Part shown: one piece after another, positions 30,115 through 40,236 of the stretch | Layout of the letters: each line of letters starts with the position of its first letter | Position numbering within the stretch: position 1 is the stretch's first letter | NCBI RefSeq assembly: GCF_004769235.1 | Contig: NZ_RQFG01000019.1 | Span: forward strand, 62,001 to 126,000 | Length of the DNA stretch: 64,000 nt | Direction of reading: 5' to 3' | Source: Leptospira kanakyensis | Lineage (GTDB): Bacteria > Spirochaetota > Leptospiria > Leptospirales > Leptospiraceae | Position numbers and translations under genes: made by a program | Notes under the pieces: generated by a model | Told to the model about the DNA's origin: nothing | The model's input: the letters and a program-made list of their open reading frames with translations, nothing else | Databases searched by the model: none

Positions 30115-32298
30115 TTGGAACGGATCTTTTCTTCCTACCGCCTATCTCAGTATAGGTTATCCTTTCTAAACGTAATCAATAGAATCCGTGAAAACAAACG
30201 GGTTCTATTTTCATTTTTAGCACTAGGGTTTGTTTTTTTCTGTTTTGTCCTACTTTACTATAGCCTTGAGTTTTACCTTCGAAACTACCGCATCCCACTT
30301 GTCCAACTGCGGAAGGTTGTTTCTTTTACCATCAATAAAGAACTAGGGAAGGCGGTTGATATTGGAGTGTTAGACTTTTCGCTCAGAGAAGGTCTTATCA
30401 TTGAGGATCTAGTGGTTTCGAATGAAGAAGACTTTTCCTTTAACGATCATATGTTGAAGGTAAAAAAGGTAACCTTTCGTCTTTCCAGTTACTTTAAAGA
30501 ATCTCCTACAGTCGAACAAATTGATTTTTATAGTCCTCATTTGGTTTTGAATGAAAACGTAAGTTTAAGAAATCAACTCATCGAATATGCGCAAAAAAAC
30601 AAATTAAAAGACATTCGTTTTCATGATGCAAGGCTCACCTTCAAACAAAACGATTCCACTTTGGTGGATTGGAAAGAAGGTTGGGACATTGTTTTAAAAC
30701 GTAAAAGTAAAAAATTATACCTTTCCTATAACAATGGTTGGTTTTGGATTCCGAACACAACTCGCATTAAGGGTGAAGGTCAGTTTTCTGATACAAATTT
30801 GGATGAGTTCCAATTTGAATTCCAATGGAAAAATTATCCATCAGAAGAAGCCATAATACTTACCAATTACTTGTTTGGTTCCAATGTACATTCTGCTGTC
30901 CTATCGGGAGAAGGGAAAGTGGTTCGTGATCCTGTGTCCGGATTTACTGCGAGCGGAGATGTGGAGTTTGAAAATTCACTCATTCCCCTTCCATTTTTTG
31001 AAAACTACATTCTGGATGGATTCCGGTTCCGAGAAGTGTTTTTATTCACAGAAAACAAAGAAGATAGAGAATTTTTAGGCACAGACTTTCGGATCAAAAC
31101 CTCAGTCAAAAAAGAAACCATTAAAGAACCGGTGCTTGATCGTCATTTTGAATTTCAAATTGAATCTCTAGAAGGAATTACGGAGCGAATCTCTGACGTA
31201 TCTGGAAATTTTATTCTACCTTTGACCGGTAATCTCAAAGGGAATTTAGATCTCACGGAAACGGGGGATAAAAACAAATGGTTTCGTTTGCTTGGGGAAA
31301 TTGTCGGATCAGAAATCGAATGGGATTCTAAACTTTTACAAATCGAAAATGGAAACTTAAACCTAAAATTACTCGAAGGCAATGAATGGAATTTGAATTT
31401 TGATTCTATGCTTTTTGGTAAACCTTCTCATCTTTCTGGGGGAGGAGTGAACGTTTGGGGCAGGTCTAAAAAAACAGATGGCAGTTTTTATTATCCATTA
31501 AATTCAAAAACGAAACTTAATTTCAAAACGGCAGATTTTACAGCCAATGATTGGAAACCTTTGTATGAAGACTGGAAAAAAGAAACCTTGGAAGAAATCA
31601 GGGAACGCCAGGAGAAATTAATCCCAGAAGAATACTTTTACCAAACAAAGGTATATAAATACTTTTTAGAATCCATGAACTTGGACTTAGGAATTGCTGT
31701 TGGAAATTATTTTCCATATAGTGGGTCAAAATCTCTCGGAGAATCCAAAGGGAATCTTCAAGTGAGAGACGGGCGAATGAATTTCAATTTGGCTTTGGGA
31801 AATACAGGTTCCAAGGTTTCTATGGTTTCCTATTTTGCGAGTAAAACTCCCAACTTTGGTTTTAGTTTGTTTTTGAATGAATATCCTTGGTCTGATCCTT
31901 GGATGCATCTTTGTGGTGCGGAATTGAAACCTTCCGAAGTCAGTTTGGATTATAGTTTTAATAGCATTGGAAGCGATTATTATACCTTACATAAAGATGC
32001 TAGAACTTCTTATTTTCTAAAATTATTTGGAGTGAGTTTTAAAGAAGCTGATTTAGTTTCTAAATTAGAAATGGATCTCACTCCTTTCAAAAAACCATTT
32101 CAAATGGAATTTGATTTGAGTCGGTATTCGGATATGGATTATATTTCGAACCTGGTGGTTTCCAGTGAATCTTTGGATCTGAAAGGATACGGAAATAATA
32201 AAAATGGAAACTATGGTTTTACGACTTATGGTCTCGTCGGCGAATCCCGGGGAACTTTTAGTTTTTCAGAAGAGGAAAATAAATGCGTCATCAAATAG
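30115..32298 (+). CDS. AsmA-like membrane-anchored protein
   Basis: 727 residues. A single N-terminal membrane helix (about 29-51) precedes a long beta-rich region that begins with the AsmA/TamB-type pattern: IGVLDFSLREGLIIEDLVV, KVKKVTFRLSSYF, then VEQIDFYSPHLVL. AsmA-like proteins span the periplasm and are thought to move lipids or aid outer-membrane assembly. Family assignment is by pattern and moderate. The start is a TTG 6 bases after the TPR stop; that stop is in the same frame, and GGAGG lies about 17 nt upstream, so no earlier start is possible. The end overlaps the next gene by 16 bases. Confidence 0.72.
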   Translation: MERIFSSYRLSQYRLSFLNVINRIRENKRVLFSFLALGFVFFCFVLLYYSLEFYLRNYRIPLVQLRKVVSFTINKELGKAVDIGVLDFSLREGLIIEDLVVSNEEDFSFNDHMLKVKKVTFRLSSYFKESPTVEQIDFYSPHLVLNENVSLRNQLIEYAQKNKLKDIRFHDARLTFKQNDSTLVDWKEGWDIVLKRKSKKLYLSYNNGWFWIPNTTRIKGEGQFSDTNLDEFQFEFQWKNYPSEEAIILTNYLFGSNVHSAVLSGEGKVVRDPVSGFTASGDVEFENSLIPLPFFENYILDGFRFREVFLFTENKEDREFLGTDFRIKTSVKKETIKEPVLDRHFEFQIESLEGITERISDVSGNFILPLTGNLKGNLDLTETGDKNKWFRLLGEIVGSEIEWDSKLLQIENGNLNLKLLEGNEWNLNFDSMLFGKPSHLSGGGVNVWGRSKKTDGSFYYPLNSKTKLNFKTADFTANDWKPLYEDWKKETLEEIRERQEKLIPEEYFYQTKVYKYFLESMNLDLGIAVGNYFPYSGSKSLGESKGNLQVRDGRMNFNLALGNTGSKVSMVSYFASKTPNFGFSLFLNEYPWSDPWMHLCGAELKPSEVSLDYSFNSIGSDYYTLHKDARTSYFLKLFGVSFKEADLVSKLEMDLTPFKKPFQMEFDLSRYSDMDYISNLVVSSESLDLKGYGNNKNGNYGFTTYGLVGESRGTFSFSEEENKCVIK

Positions 32299-32651
32299 TT
32301 TCTCTAAGTATTCTTTTTTTATTCTTATTTTCAATTGGTTGTCAGGATAAAAAAAATCCTGCTGATACGGCTCCAGAGGCTTCTCGTTTACCGGCGTTTG
32401 GTGGGGAGTGGGTTTTGGAATGGGAAAATAAAACTCATATCATCAAAATCCAACCGGAAGATCAGACTGTGCTTTGGAATGGAACAGAAGGCCTTAGTTT
32501 GGAATTGGATTCCGTAGGAATTCGCCTGCGACCCAGTGATGAAGAAACCATCAAAGGGTATTTTTTGTATTCAGACCTGAAACCCAAATCCTGGATTGGA
32601 ACTTGGGAAAATCGAGTGGTGCGGTTAATTCGAAAGGGAACGCAGGAGTGA
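32283..32651 (+). CDS. small lipoprotein of unknown function
   Basis: 122 residues. A clear lipoprotein leader ends at LFSIGC (C20). The mature part of about 100 residues alternates strands (WVLEWENKTHIIKIQP, WIGTWENRVVRLI), suggesting a small beta-barrel or lipocalin-like fold, but no family is recognised. The start lies inside the AsmA-like gene (16-base overlap), and the end overlaps the convergent lpxB gene by 27 bases. Confidence 0.78.
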   Translation: MRHQIVSLSILFLFLFSIGCQDKKNPADTAPEASRLPAFGGEWVLEWENKTHIIKIQPEDQTVLWNGTEGLSLELDSVGIRLRPSDEETIKGYFLYSDLKPKSWIGTWENRVVRLIRKGTQE

Positions 32652-33836
32652 TTGGATTTCCTTTGCTGCCTTTTTGGAAGCATTGGTAGTTCCTAGTTCT
32701 CTTTCTTTCGCATCCCTTAAAATCCCTTTCATTTTATTTCGAAGTTTGGCATTAGAAAGGATTTTCCATGCCTCCTCGAAAATATACTTTGGTTGGCATT
32801 CGTTTTGAGTGATTTCCCGGCAGACTTCCTCACCGGAAAGGATATTGGCAAGTCCAATGAATTTGGAACGCATGAGAAGGGATCCTAAAAGATAAGTAAA
32901 CAGACTCACCTTATAAAGAATCACCATCGGTGTTTCAAAGTACAATCCTTCCAAAGTTGCTGTTCCAGAAGCAATGAGGAGGAGGTCGCTTGTTTCCATC
33001 ACACGAAGGGACGCATTCCATAAGTAATGGATTTGGATGTCTGGATGGACTTGTTTTAATGCTTCAATTTTTTCTAGGATAAAAGATTCTTCCTTTGCAT
33101 TGATGTTTGGAAGAAGGAATACTATTTTCTTTTTTTCCAATTTACACTTTTCGTGGAGGAGGGCGGCCGTTCCGAGGATCGGATCAATCAGCCTCCGAAT
33201 CTCTCCCTTTCTGGAACCAGGGAGTAGTCCCACACTGTATCCATGGTGGGAGTCAGGAAGTTTTTCTGTGATCACCGGTTCCTTTTTTAATTTTTCAGGA
33301 ATTCGTTTGGTGATGGGGTGACCCACAAATTTAGCATTTACTCCGTATTCTGTATAAATCTCTTCTTCAAATCGAAAGAGGGTAAGCATCAAAGCAATTT
33401 GTTCTTTGATAAAATAAATCCGGTTGAATTTCCAAGCCCAAATCTGAGGGGATACATAAAAAACGGATGGAATCCCTCTTTGTTTTAGTTCTTTCGCCAA
33501 ACGGAGGTTAAAGCCGGGGTAATCAATTAAAATGGCAAGTTTGGTTGGTCTACGGCTAGTTTCCTCTAGAACACGATAGAATATCTTTTTTAAGAAACTA
33601 TATTTTTTGAGGGCTTCGGAAAATCCAATCACACTGAGTTGTTCCAACTCTTCCATGGACTCTAGGCCGTGCCCGATCATTCCCTCCCCACCAATTCCGT
33701 AGAATTTGTATTCTGGCTCTAGGATGGACAATTCTTGTAATAGGTCGGCCCCCAGTAAATCACCAGAATGTTCTCCGGCAATGACTAGGATGTTTTTGTC
33801 TGACTCATAATTATGGGATTTTTTTTTGGTTACCAT
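32625..33836 (-). CDS. lpxB: lipid-A-disaccharide synthase
   Basis: 403 residues from the ATG at 33836, which has AAGG 6-8 nt upstream; a GTG at 33854 would add 6 residues. LpxB joins UDP-2,3-diacylglucosamine and lipid X to form the lipid A disaccharide at the inner membrane. Seen: AGEHSGDLLGADL near the N-terminus, YGIGGEGM, YVSPQIWAWKFNRI, FVGHPI, GLLPGSRKGEIRRL and ASGTATLE, all standard GT-B LpxB landmarks. It overlaps the lpxI end by 26 bases, and lpxI makes one of its substrates. Confidence 0.95.
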   Translation of the reverse strand: MVTKKKSHNYESDKNILVIAGEHSGDLLGADLLQELSILEPEYKFYGIGGEGMIGHGLESMEELEQLSVIGFSEALKKYSFLKKIFYRVLEETSRRPTKLAILIDYPGFNLRLAKELKQRGIPSVFYVSPQIWAWKFNRIYFIKEQIALMLTLFRFEEEIYTEYGVNAKFVGHPITKRIPEKLKKEPVITEKLPDSHHGYSVGLLPGSRKGEIRRLIDPILGTAALLHEKCKLEKKKIVFLLPNINAKEESFILEKIEALKQVHPDIQIHYLWNASLRVMETSDLLLIASGTATLEGLYFETPMVILYKVSLFTYLLGSLLMRSKFIGLANILSGEEVCREITQNECQPKYIFEEAWKILSNAKLRNKMKGILRDAKERELGTTNASKKAAKEIQSLLRSLSN

Positions 33837-34671
33837 TGAGAACCTTACTTCCACTTTTTCCTATAACACAAAAATTTAATTTGTGTTTGGTGGCAAATTC
33901 AATTGCAGATTTTGGATCCACTACTAAAGTTTCTCCTTCTCGTATACAAAGTGTTTTACATCCACTTTCGAGCATCATTTGGAAGGTATGGATTCCTATG
34001 GTGGGTAAGTCAAAACGATCATCTTGTTTGGCTTTTGGGCTTTTACAAACAACCGCATCTCCTTTCTTTTTGGTATACAGACCACCCCGTTTGATGGTTT
34101 CATCGGTTCCTTCCACTGCTTCTACAGCAATTACCGATTCATCACAAACCACAACCATTTGTCCGATATCTAAATCTGCCATTTTTTCGGCGTAAAACAT
34201 TCCAAAGTCGATGTCTTTTAGTTCTTGGGAGCTAAACTTTTTAGGGGTGTATCTTCCTTCGGGAAGGAGGAGAGATTGTAGGTAGATCTTTTGGGAGATC
34301 ACCTTCACACCCATGGCCTCGAATTCATCGGCAATCGCAAGAAAGATAGGATAGTCATTGCGGTTGATGGTGCGAGCAAGGATGGCAAGGGCTTTTAAAT
34401 CAAATTTGAGTTTTTGGAAGAGAAGGTCTTTACGAACTTTTCCAAGCATTAAAATCCGAGTGATTTTTTCTTTTTGGATGGTTTTGAGAATTTTACCCAC
34501 TTGGGTGATATGCACAGGGATTGTCCGTGCACTGTGTTCTCTCGGGACGAAATCGGATTCAATGAGTCCCAAAAATAAAGGATCTTCTCCTGCTGCCAGA
34601 GCCTCTGACATTCCGATATGAGGTAGTTCACCACCACCAGCAATAATGGCTAATCGGCCTTTGGGTGCCAA
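33811..34671 (-). CDS. lpxI: UDP-2,3-diacylglucosamine pyrophosphatase LpxI
   Basis: 286 residues. N-terminal nucleotide-fold start LAIIAGGGELP, central ILMLGKVRK and FLAIADEFEAMGV, and the C-terminal DUF1009 core KQDDRFDLPTIG, which holds the Asp known to be catalytic in LpxI, then EGETLVVD. It produces lipid X from UDP-2,3-diacylglucosamine, and is the alternative to LpxH in several non-gammaproteobacteria. It overlaps lpxB, so lipid A precursor cleavage and condensation are co-expressed. Confidence 0.93.
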   Translation of the reverse strand: MAPKGRLAIIAGGGELPHIGMSEALAAGEDPLFLGLIESDFVPREHSARTIPVHITQVGKILKTIQKEKITRILMLGKVRKDLLFQKLKFDLKALAILARTINRNDYPIFLAIADEFEAMGVKVISQKIYLQSLLLPEGRYTPKKFSSQELKDIDFGMFYAEKMADLDIGQMVVVCDESVIAVEAVEGTDETIKRGGLYTKKKGDAVVCKSPKAKQDDRFDLPTIGIHTFQMMLESGCKTLCIREGETLVVDPKSAIEFATKHKLNFCVIGKSGSKVLNGNQKKIP

Positions 34672-34680
34672 AGAAAAACC

Positions 34681-34911
34681 TTACGTGGATCCAGAATCAC
34701 CACTGCTGGAAGCAGGAGTGGAACTATTTTTTTTATAATCTGTTACGTAAAATCCAGATCCTTTGAAAATGATTCCGGCACTAGCAGAAATGCGGCGTTC
34801 GACAGATCCATTTTTTCCACAGAGGCACAGGGTCAGTGCATCGTCTTTCATTGATTGAACGTGTTCAAAGTCTTTTCCACATGTATGGCAATGGTAATCG
34901 TAGGTAGCCAT
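34681..34911 (-). CDS. FmdB-type zinc-ribbon protein
   Basis: 76 residues from the ATG at 34911, preceded by GGGGGAAAA; the frame opens 13 codons earlier but without advantage. It has the FmdB pattern: ATYDYHCHTCGKDFE with a CxxC knuckle, a second Cys pair in LCLCGK, then SAGIIFKGSGFYVTDYK. The C-terminus is a short Ser/Gly/Thr-rich tail. Function in the family is unclear, possibly regulatory. It is 9 bases before lpxI. Confidence 0.9.
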   Translation of the reverse strand: MATYDYHCHTCGKDFEHVQSMKDDALTLCLCGKNGSVERRISASAGIIFKGSGFYVTDYKKNSSTPASSSGDSGST

Positions 34912-34924
34912 AAATTTTCCCCCT

Positions 34925-36379
34925 CTAATGGATTCCTGTTCTAATTTCAAAGAGTAACACTTGTTCCCGGTTTGGTTCTTTTACGAGTGGGAGACAAATT
35001 TCCCAGGAGTAACGACCAGATTGTAAGGCCGATTCATCCATAGGTAAGGAACGAATGGACTGAATGAGTCCTGTGTTTCGCCTCCAAAGGCTAGCGTTCC
35101 ATTTGTCCCCATCGCGGGATTCAATGTGTAAGGACAGATTTTCTCGTCTTTTTTCGCCGTCGAGGACATATCGATTTTTATTTACCCAGATGGATTCTTT
35201 ATCCAAGGATATGGAATAGGCAAGGTGTTCCTGGTTGTCGTAGTTTAAATGGAGTTCTAAAAAACTGATGGGAACTTCAGAATCCGTAGGGCTAAAGGAA
35301 AATTCAAAGTAGTTCTTATCACCTGAGAGTTTTTTACAAATCCTTTGGGTTACCTTGGATTCTTTTGTTTTGCCATAGATAGGAAACCCCGTTTCTCCTG
35401 ATACTCGGACGGATTCCCGGGGGATGTAATTCCCGAAAAAAGTGGAAGGGATTTGATTTCCGTTCCAACCTTCAAAGTCAATTCGGATCTCATTGTCTAC
35501 GGCCTTAAATCTTTTTTCAAATTCGGCCACGATGTTTGGATTCGGAGGTACTTCGGTTAAAAATCCAGAAAAGATCCAAGCCGATTTTTGTAAGTTAGGA
35601 AAGTAACAACGTTTCCAGTGACCGTTATGGCCAGCGATGGTTTCTGTACCTGCATCTTCTTCTAAACAAAAACTAAGTTCTGGTTCGCTGATTTTTCCCA
35701 CTTCCGCATTTTCGCGCCCAGGGCCACTCCTGAGGTTTACATTTTTTCCTCGGATTACAGCGATTTGGTGAGATAAAAGAGTGTTTTGTGTATTCGCGAG
35801 AAAGTGAAGACTCTGGAGCAAAAATTCAGATTCAATTTCACCGATTGGTTCAAAAGGAAAACTGAGTAGGTTTGCCAGTGACCGACTGAAACTTTCCTCC
35901 ATTCCCCTTGGGTCTTCTAAGATGAGTAAGAGGAGGAGGTGAGTGACTTCACGTTTTGGAATGGGTTTGGATAAGGTTCCAATTTTTGTGATGAGTGCTC
36001 TTTTGTATCCATCCCCATGTTTTTTTAAATGGGACAGATAAGGATCTTCGATATGGTAATAAGTCCCTCTCGTTGTTTCCCATTCGATGAGTTTGGTAAC
36101 AGAACGTTTTTTGAAAAAAGAAATAAGGTCTTGAGAGGAGGCCTTTTCGTTTAGTTTTTTTTCTAATTGAGAGATGGTTTGTGAAAGTATGGTAAGTTCT
36201 AATTCACTGGATGGGATTTCTGTATCGGCATAGAGTTTTAGAACTTTTAAGTAGGATTCCGATTGGTAGAGGTCATAGGCCTTGTCTTCTCTTTCACGAA
36301 AGTCAACAAAGGCATAAGTAACAATGACAATGAAAGAGAAAAGAAGGCCAAGAGCAAGAAATACACGGGATCTAATCAA
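34925..36379 (-). CDS. membrane-anchored protein with SH3-like domain
   Basis: 484 residues. One N-terminal hydrophobic helix (about 6-27) serves as signal or anchor. A helical region (30-200) is followed by a bacterial SH3 domain at about 207-275 (IRGKNVNLRSGPGRENAEVG, then HWKRCYFPNLQKSAWIFSGFL). The C-terminal about 180 residues are beta-rich, with the shape of a carbohydrate-binding-like sandwich (ISFLELHLNYDN, YVLDGEKRRENLSLHIESRDG). A cell-envelope role is inferred. It lies 13 bases before the zinc-ribbon gene. Confidence 0.82.
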   Translation of the reverse strand: MIRSRVFLALGLLFSFIVIVTYAFVDFREREDKAYDLYQSESYLKVLKLYADTEIPSSELELTILSQTISQLEKKLNEKASSQDLISFFKKRSVTKLIEWETTRGTYYHIEDPYLSHLKKHGDGYKRALITKIGTLSKPIPKREVTHLLLLLILEDPRGMEESFSRSLANLLSFPFEPIGEIESEFLLQSLHFLANTQNTLLSHQIAVIRGKNVNLRSGPGRENAEVGKISEPELSFCLEEDAGTETIAGHNGHWKRCYFPNLQKSAWIFSGFLTEVPPNPNIVAEFEKRFKAVDNEIRIDFEGWNGNQIPSTFFGNYIPRESVRVSGETGFPIYGKTKESKVTQRICKKLSGDKNYFEFSFSPTDSEVPISFLELHLNYDNQEHLAYSISLDKESIWVNKNRYVLDGEKRRENLSLHIESRDGDKWNASLWRRNTGLIQSIRSLPMDESALQSGRYSWEICLPLVKEPNREQVLLFEIRTGIH

Positions 36380-36400
36380 ATGATTCTCCCGTTTCTTTAA

Positions 36401-37942
36401 TTAAAGATTTTCAGGTAGGAGTTTGGATCTTTCCACTCCGTATTCTTCAAACAAAGCATTCTTAGCAACATAGTATCTGTGTAAATTGATATTATAGTCA
36501 ACTTTCGCTCGGACAAGGGATAATTGGTCTTGCACATGTGTGTCTAAAGCATTTTTGACCGCCAGTGCATTGAACCTTCCTTGTTGGAAGGAACGTAAAA
36601 CACCGTTGTAGTATTTTTTAGATTCTTCTTCTGTGCGTTTTGCATTTTCCATCACTTGGAAAGATGCTTTTAAAATATCGATTCTTGTTTTGACATCATC
36701 AGAAACAGCCTTTGTCAGGTCTGCTTCTTCCAAAGATACCTGGCGTTTTTGGATTTCTGCATCACGAATTCCAGCCTTCACACCTTTGTCCATAATAGGG
36801 TAACTTAGGTCTAAAGATCCTTGCATCACAGGGTATTGGTAAGAAAAAACTCCCGCACCTTTGTCAGTATAATTGTTTTGAGGACTGATGGTATTTTGCG
36901 CTTGGTATCCGTAAGTTCCTGCTGCTTTCAAAGAAGGAAGGGCTTCATTTTTAGCAGTTCTCATTGAAAGTTCTGCATTTTCTTTTTTACGAACAATGGC
37001 TTTGAAGTCAGCTCTATGTTTGTATGCGTAATCAATATCAGATTGGTAATCCAATTTTGCTGGTAGAGTTTCTGATAGTGGAGATGTTTTTTGGAAAACA
37101 GTGTCCTCTGGAAGGTTCAGTGAACGAATGAGTTTTCTTCGTGCTTCTTCTTTTTCCGCAACTGCCTGAGCCATCTGTCCTTCCACTTGGGAGAGAAGGG
37201 CGTTCCACTGGTTGACTTCAAAACTTTCCGAAAGTCCGAGTCCTTGTTTGCGAATGGTTAGGTCACGAACGTTCTTTGTATTTTTTAAAAGTTGTTCGAA
37301 GGTTTGGTATCCTGATTCCTTTACAGAGTAGTTCCAGTAGTCAACAAGAGTGGCAACCACTTTGTTTGCGACTTGGTCTTCCATTTGCTCGCGCATGATC
37401 TCTGTTTGGTTTTCAAGGATTTTTTCCATATTCCTTTCATTGGCACCAAAAGCATTTTTCAGTAAATCTTGTGCAATGGTTACGGAAAGGGTATCAGTAT
37501 ATAAAGGCGGTAGGCCAAGAGCGGTAAATCCAGCAGGAGTTTTATTCGGATCTTCAAAAGCGTTCGAGTCAAAACGTTGTGACTTCGCTTCTAATTTGAA
37601 GTAGGTTCCTGTTGTGAAAAGTTTCTCAAGTCCAGCACTGTAAGTAGTGGTTTGGGTTTTCGTTCCCGTAAAGATGTTGTTTTGGTTGAAAGGGAATTTT
37701 TTTTCATCCAATTCCGCTTTAGAAAGGGCTCGCCAAGAATACTTTCCCTCAAACTTCATGAGGTTTGTGTCAGCTTTTGCCAATTCTAGACGGGCCTGCA
37801 TGACCTCGCGGTTGTTTTCTATGGCATACTTGACTGCGTCTTGTAAGCTAAGTGTAAATCCCTTATCTCCAGATTCCGCAGCCAAAAGGCCCACGGAAAC
37901 GAGGAGAATCAATGTACTTGAAACCCATGAACGTTGTTCCAT
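36401..37942 (-). CDS. TolC-family outer membrane efflux protein
   Basis: 513 residues with a signal peptide (cleavage near LLAAES). Two repeats of the TolC/OEP pattern are seen: SLQDAVKYAIENNREVMQAR near residue 32 and YAYKHRADFKAIVRKKENAE in the second half, with long coiled coils and Gln/Asn-rich turns. Such trimers form the channel-tunnel of tripartite efflux pumps or type I secretion. No pump or adaptor gene is adjacent, so the partners lie elsewhere. It is 21 bases before the SH3 gene. Confidence 0.92.
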   Translation of the reverse strand: MEQRSWVSSTLILLVSVGLLAAESGDKGFTLSLQDAVKYAIENNREVMQARLELAKADTNLMKFEGKYSWRALSKAELDEKKFPFNQNNIFTGTKTQTTTYSAGLEKLFTTGTYFKLEAKSQRFDSNAFEDPNKTPAGFTALGLPPLYTDTLSVTIAQDLLKNAFGANERNMEKILENQTEIMREQMEDQVANKVVATLVDYWNYSVKESGYQTFEQLLKNTKNVRDLTIRKQGLGLSESFEVNQWNALLSQVEGQMAQAVAEKEEARRKLIRSLNLPEDTVFQKTSPLSETLPAKLDYQSDIDYAYKHRADFKAIVRKKENAELSMRTAKNEALPSLKAAGTYGYQAQNTISPQNNYTDKGAGVFSYQYPVMQGSLDLSYPIMDKGVKAGIRDAEIQKRQVSLEEADLTKAVSDDVKTRIDILKASFQVMENAKRTEEESKKYYNGVLRSFQQGRFNALAVKNALDTHVQDQLSLVRAKVDYNINLHRYYVAKNALFEEYGVERSKLLPENL

Positions 37943-38001
37943 ACTCTTAATTCAGACTCCCCATTCCCCTTGAATAGCTGTTTTTTTTTTGAGGCAAACC
38001 C

Positions 38002-38892
38002 TTATTTTTTAAGGGCAGCCTTCATTTTATCGCCAACTTCCCCAATGTGCGCGCAGATGCTGACACCAGCGTCTTGCATCGCAGCAATCTTAGAAGTAGC
38101 GGTTCCCATTCCACCAGAAATGATCGCACCGGCATGGCCCATACGTTTTCCTGGAGGAGCTGTTTGGCCTGCAATGAAACCAACCACGGGTTTTTTCACA
38201 TGAGCTTTGATGTAAGCAGCAGCTTCTTCTTCCGAAGTTCCACCGATCTCACCAATCATTACGATTCCTTCAGTGTCTGGATCTTCGTTGAGAAGACGAA
38301 CCGCTTCTGTGTGGTTCATTCCTGGAACTGGGTCTCCCCCGATTCCGATACAAGTGGACTGGCCAAGACCTGCCGCAGTTAAGGAAGCAACGGATTCATA
38401 AGTCAAAGTTCCAGAACGAGAAACGATCCCGATCTTTCCTGGAGTGTGGATGAAACCTGGCATAATTCCCATTTTCACTTTATGAAGAGGGTTGATGACC
38501 CCAGGGCAGTTTGGTCCAACCAGTTTGGTTTTGGAATTACGAAGTACACTATATACTTTTAGCATATCGTGAGTCGGAATTCCTTCTGTGATACACACTA
38601 CGAGTGGGATCTCAGCAAAGATTCCTTCCAAAATCGCATCCGCTGCGAATGGAGGTGGAACAAAGATAATGGCAGCGTTTGCACCATCTTGGATCATCGC
38701 TTCTTTAATGGTATTACGAACCGGAGCTGTTTTTCCAGTTTCGGAAGTCCAGGTTTGTCCGCCTTTGCCTGGAGTGACCCCTGCAACCACTTTTGTACCA
38801 TATTCTAACATTTGAGTCGCATGAAAGGATCCTTCCTTACCGGTGATCCCTTGGACGACTACTCTTGTGTTTGCGTCAACTAATACAGTCAT
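38002..38892 (-). CDS. sucD: succinyl-CoA synthetase alpha subunit
   Basis: 296 residues. The CoA-binding N-terminus is [16 protein letters not shown], with [10 protein letters not shown] and [10 protein letters not shown]. The phosphohistidine loop is [17 protein letters not shown]. With SucC it converts succinyl-CoA and ADP/GDP to succinate, CoA and NTP in the TCA cycle. It starts 12 bases after sucC. Confidence 0.97.
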   Translation of the reverse strand: MTVLVDANTRVVVQGITGKEGSFHATQMLEYGTKVVAGVTPGKGGQTWTSETGKTAPVRNTIKEAMIQDGANAAIIFVPPPFAADAILEGIFAEIPLVVCITEGIPTHDMLKVYSVLRNSKTKLVGPNCPGVINPLHKVKMGIMPGFIHTPGKIGIVSRSGTLTYESVASLTAAGLGQSTCIGIGGDPVPGMNHTEAVRLLNEDPDTEGIVMIGEIGGTSEEEAAAYIKAHVKKPVVGFIAGQTAPPGKRMGHAGAIISGGMGTATSKIAAMQDAGVSICAHIGEVGDKMKAALKK

Positions 38893-38904
38893 GTTTTATA
38901 GTTC

Positions 38905-40074
38905 CTATTTTTTGATTAGGGAGACGATTTTGTCTGCCGCTTCACGGAGTCCTTCCACTCCCACAATGTTCATACCGGATTCGTTCAGGATTTTTTTTCC
39001 TTCTTCCGCGTTGGTTCCTTTCAATCGAACCACTACTGGAACCGATACGTTTACCTTTTTCGTAGCTTCGATAATTCCAAGAGCCACTCGGTCGCAACGA
39101 ACGATACCACCGAATACGTTTACAAAGATACCTTTTACGTTTGGATCAGAAAGGATAAGACGGAAACCGTTTTCTACAGTAGTAGGGTTTGCTCCACCTC
39201 CGACGTCCAAAAAGTTTGCAGGTTCAGCACCAGCTAACTTTACGATGTCCATAGTTGCCATAGCAAGACCGGCACCATTTACCATACAACCAATGTTACC
39301 ATCTAACTTAACGTAGTTGAGGTTGTATTCTTTTGCTTTTACTTCATACGGATCTTCTTCGGAGATATCACGAAGAGCTTCGTTTTCAGGGTGGCGATAG
39401 AGTGCGTTTTCATCCAAGTCCATCTTGCAGTCACCGGCAACGATTTCGTTTTGTTTTGTTAGGATGAGGGGGTTGATTTCCAATAACGCTGCATCTTCTT
39501 TGATGTATGCATTGTAAATTGAGTTTACAAGAGCAGAGAAGGACTTTTGCGCCTCCGCTGGGATTCCTAAAGCAAACGCGAGTTCACGGATTTGAGAACC
39601 TTGGATTCCGATTCCTGGATCAATTTGTATTTTGATGATTTTTTCTGGGTGAGTTTCTGCAACTTCCTCGATTTCCATTCCACCTTCGGTAGAAGCCATG
39701 ATGATGGTTTTACGGAAAGCACGATCGAGTAGAATGGAAAGGTAGTATTCCTTTGCGATTTCAAGACCTTGTTCCAAATAGATTTTTAGAACTTTTTTTC
39801 CTTCTTCACCGGTTTGAGGGGTGATGAGTTGCATCCCGAGAATTCTCTCAGCAGCAGCTTTGGCGTCTTCTTTGGTTTTGGCAACCTTGACACCGCCACC
39901 TTTTCCTCGTCCACCAGCGTGGATTTGGGCTTTCACCACCACTACGGGTGATTTTTGGACAACTTCGCTATATGCCTTTTCGAAATCACCGACTGTGTCG
40001 ATGACCTTTCCGAAGGGAACGTTGGCATTGTGTCTACGTAGGATTTCTTTGGCCTGGTATTCGTGGACTTTCAT
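38905..40074 (-). CDS. sucC: succinyl-CoA synthetase beta subunit
   Basis: 389 residues from the ATG at 40074, chosen for its AAGGAAAT site and the family-typical [15 protein letters not shown] start; the frame is open 12 codons upstream. The ATP-grasp domain shows [24 protein letters not shown] and [15 protein letters not shown]; the C-terminal domain has [13 protein letters not shown] and [10 protein letters not shown]. It is the first gene of the sucCD operon. In the 162 bases upstream a minus-strand TTGACA sits at 40158-40153, but no convincing -10 follows. Confidence 0.97.
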   Translation of the reverse strand: MKVHEYQAKEILRRHNANVPFGKVIDTVGDFEKAYSEVVQKSPVVVVKAQIHAGGRGKGGGVKVAKTKEDAKAAAERILGMQLITPQTGEEGKKVLKIYLEQGLEIAKEYYLSILLDRAFRKTIIMASTEGGMEIEEVAETHPEKIIKIQIDPGIGIQGSQIRELAFALGIPAEAQKSFSALVNSIYNAYIKEDAALLEINPLILTKQNEIVAGDCKMDLDENALYRHPENEALRDISEEDPYEVKAKEYNLNYVKLDGNIGCMVNGAGLAMATMDIVKLAGAEPANFLDVGGGANPTTVENGFRLILSDPNVKGIFVNVFGGIVRCDRVALGIIEATKKVNVSVPVVVRLKGTNAEEGKKILNESGMNIVGVEGLREAADKIVSLIKK

Positions 40075-40236
40075 GGATTTCCTTATGTCATTGGTACGTC
40101 CGAAGGGCATGCCGACGGATCACTAGGGTAAGGCTCGTGGGTCGGGTGAGATTGTCAAGAGAGAATGGGGAGATCTTCTCATCCAAACTCTGGGTTAGAA
40201 GTTTTCTTTAGTTGTACAGAAATAGAACAAGGGGGA

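Noticed and set aside
37114..37128. GTTCAGTGAAC palindrome inside the TolC-family gene
   Set aside because: Spacer of 1 instead of 5 and lies in coding sequence; taken as chance.
38002..38025. CCCTT/AAGGG inverted repeat at the sucD stop as terminator
   Set aside because: Stem of five pairs, overlaps the coding end and has A, not T, after it on the transcribed strand.
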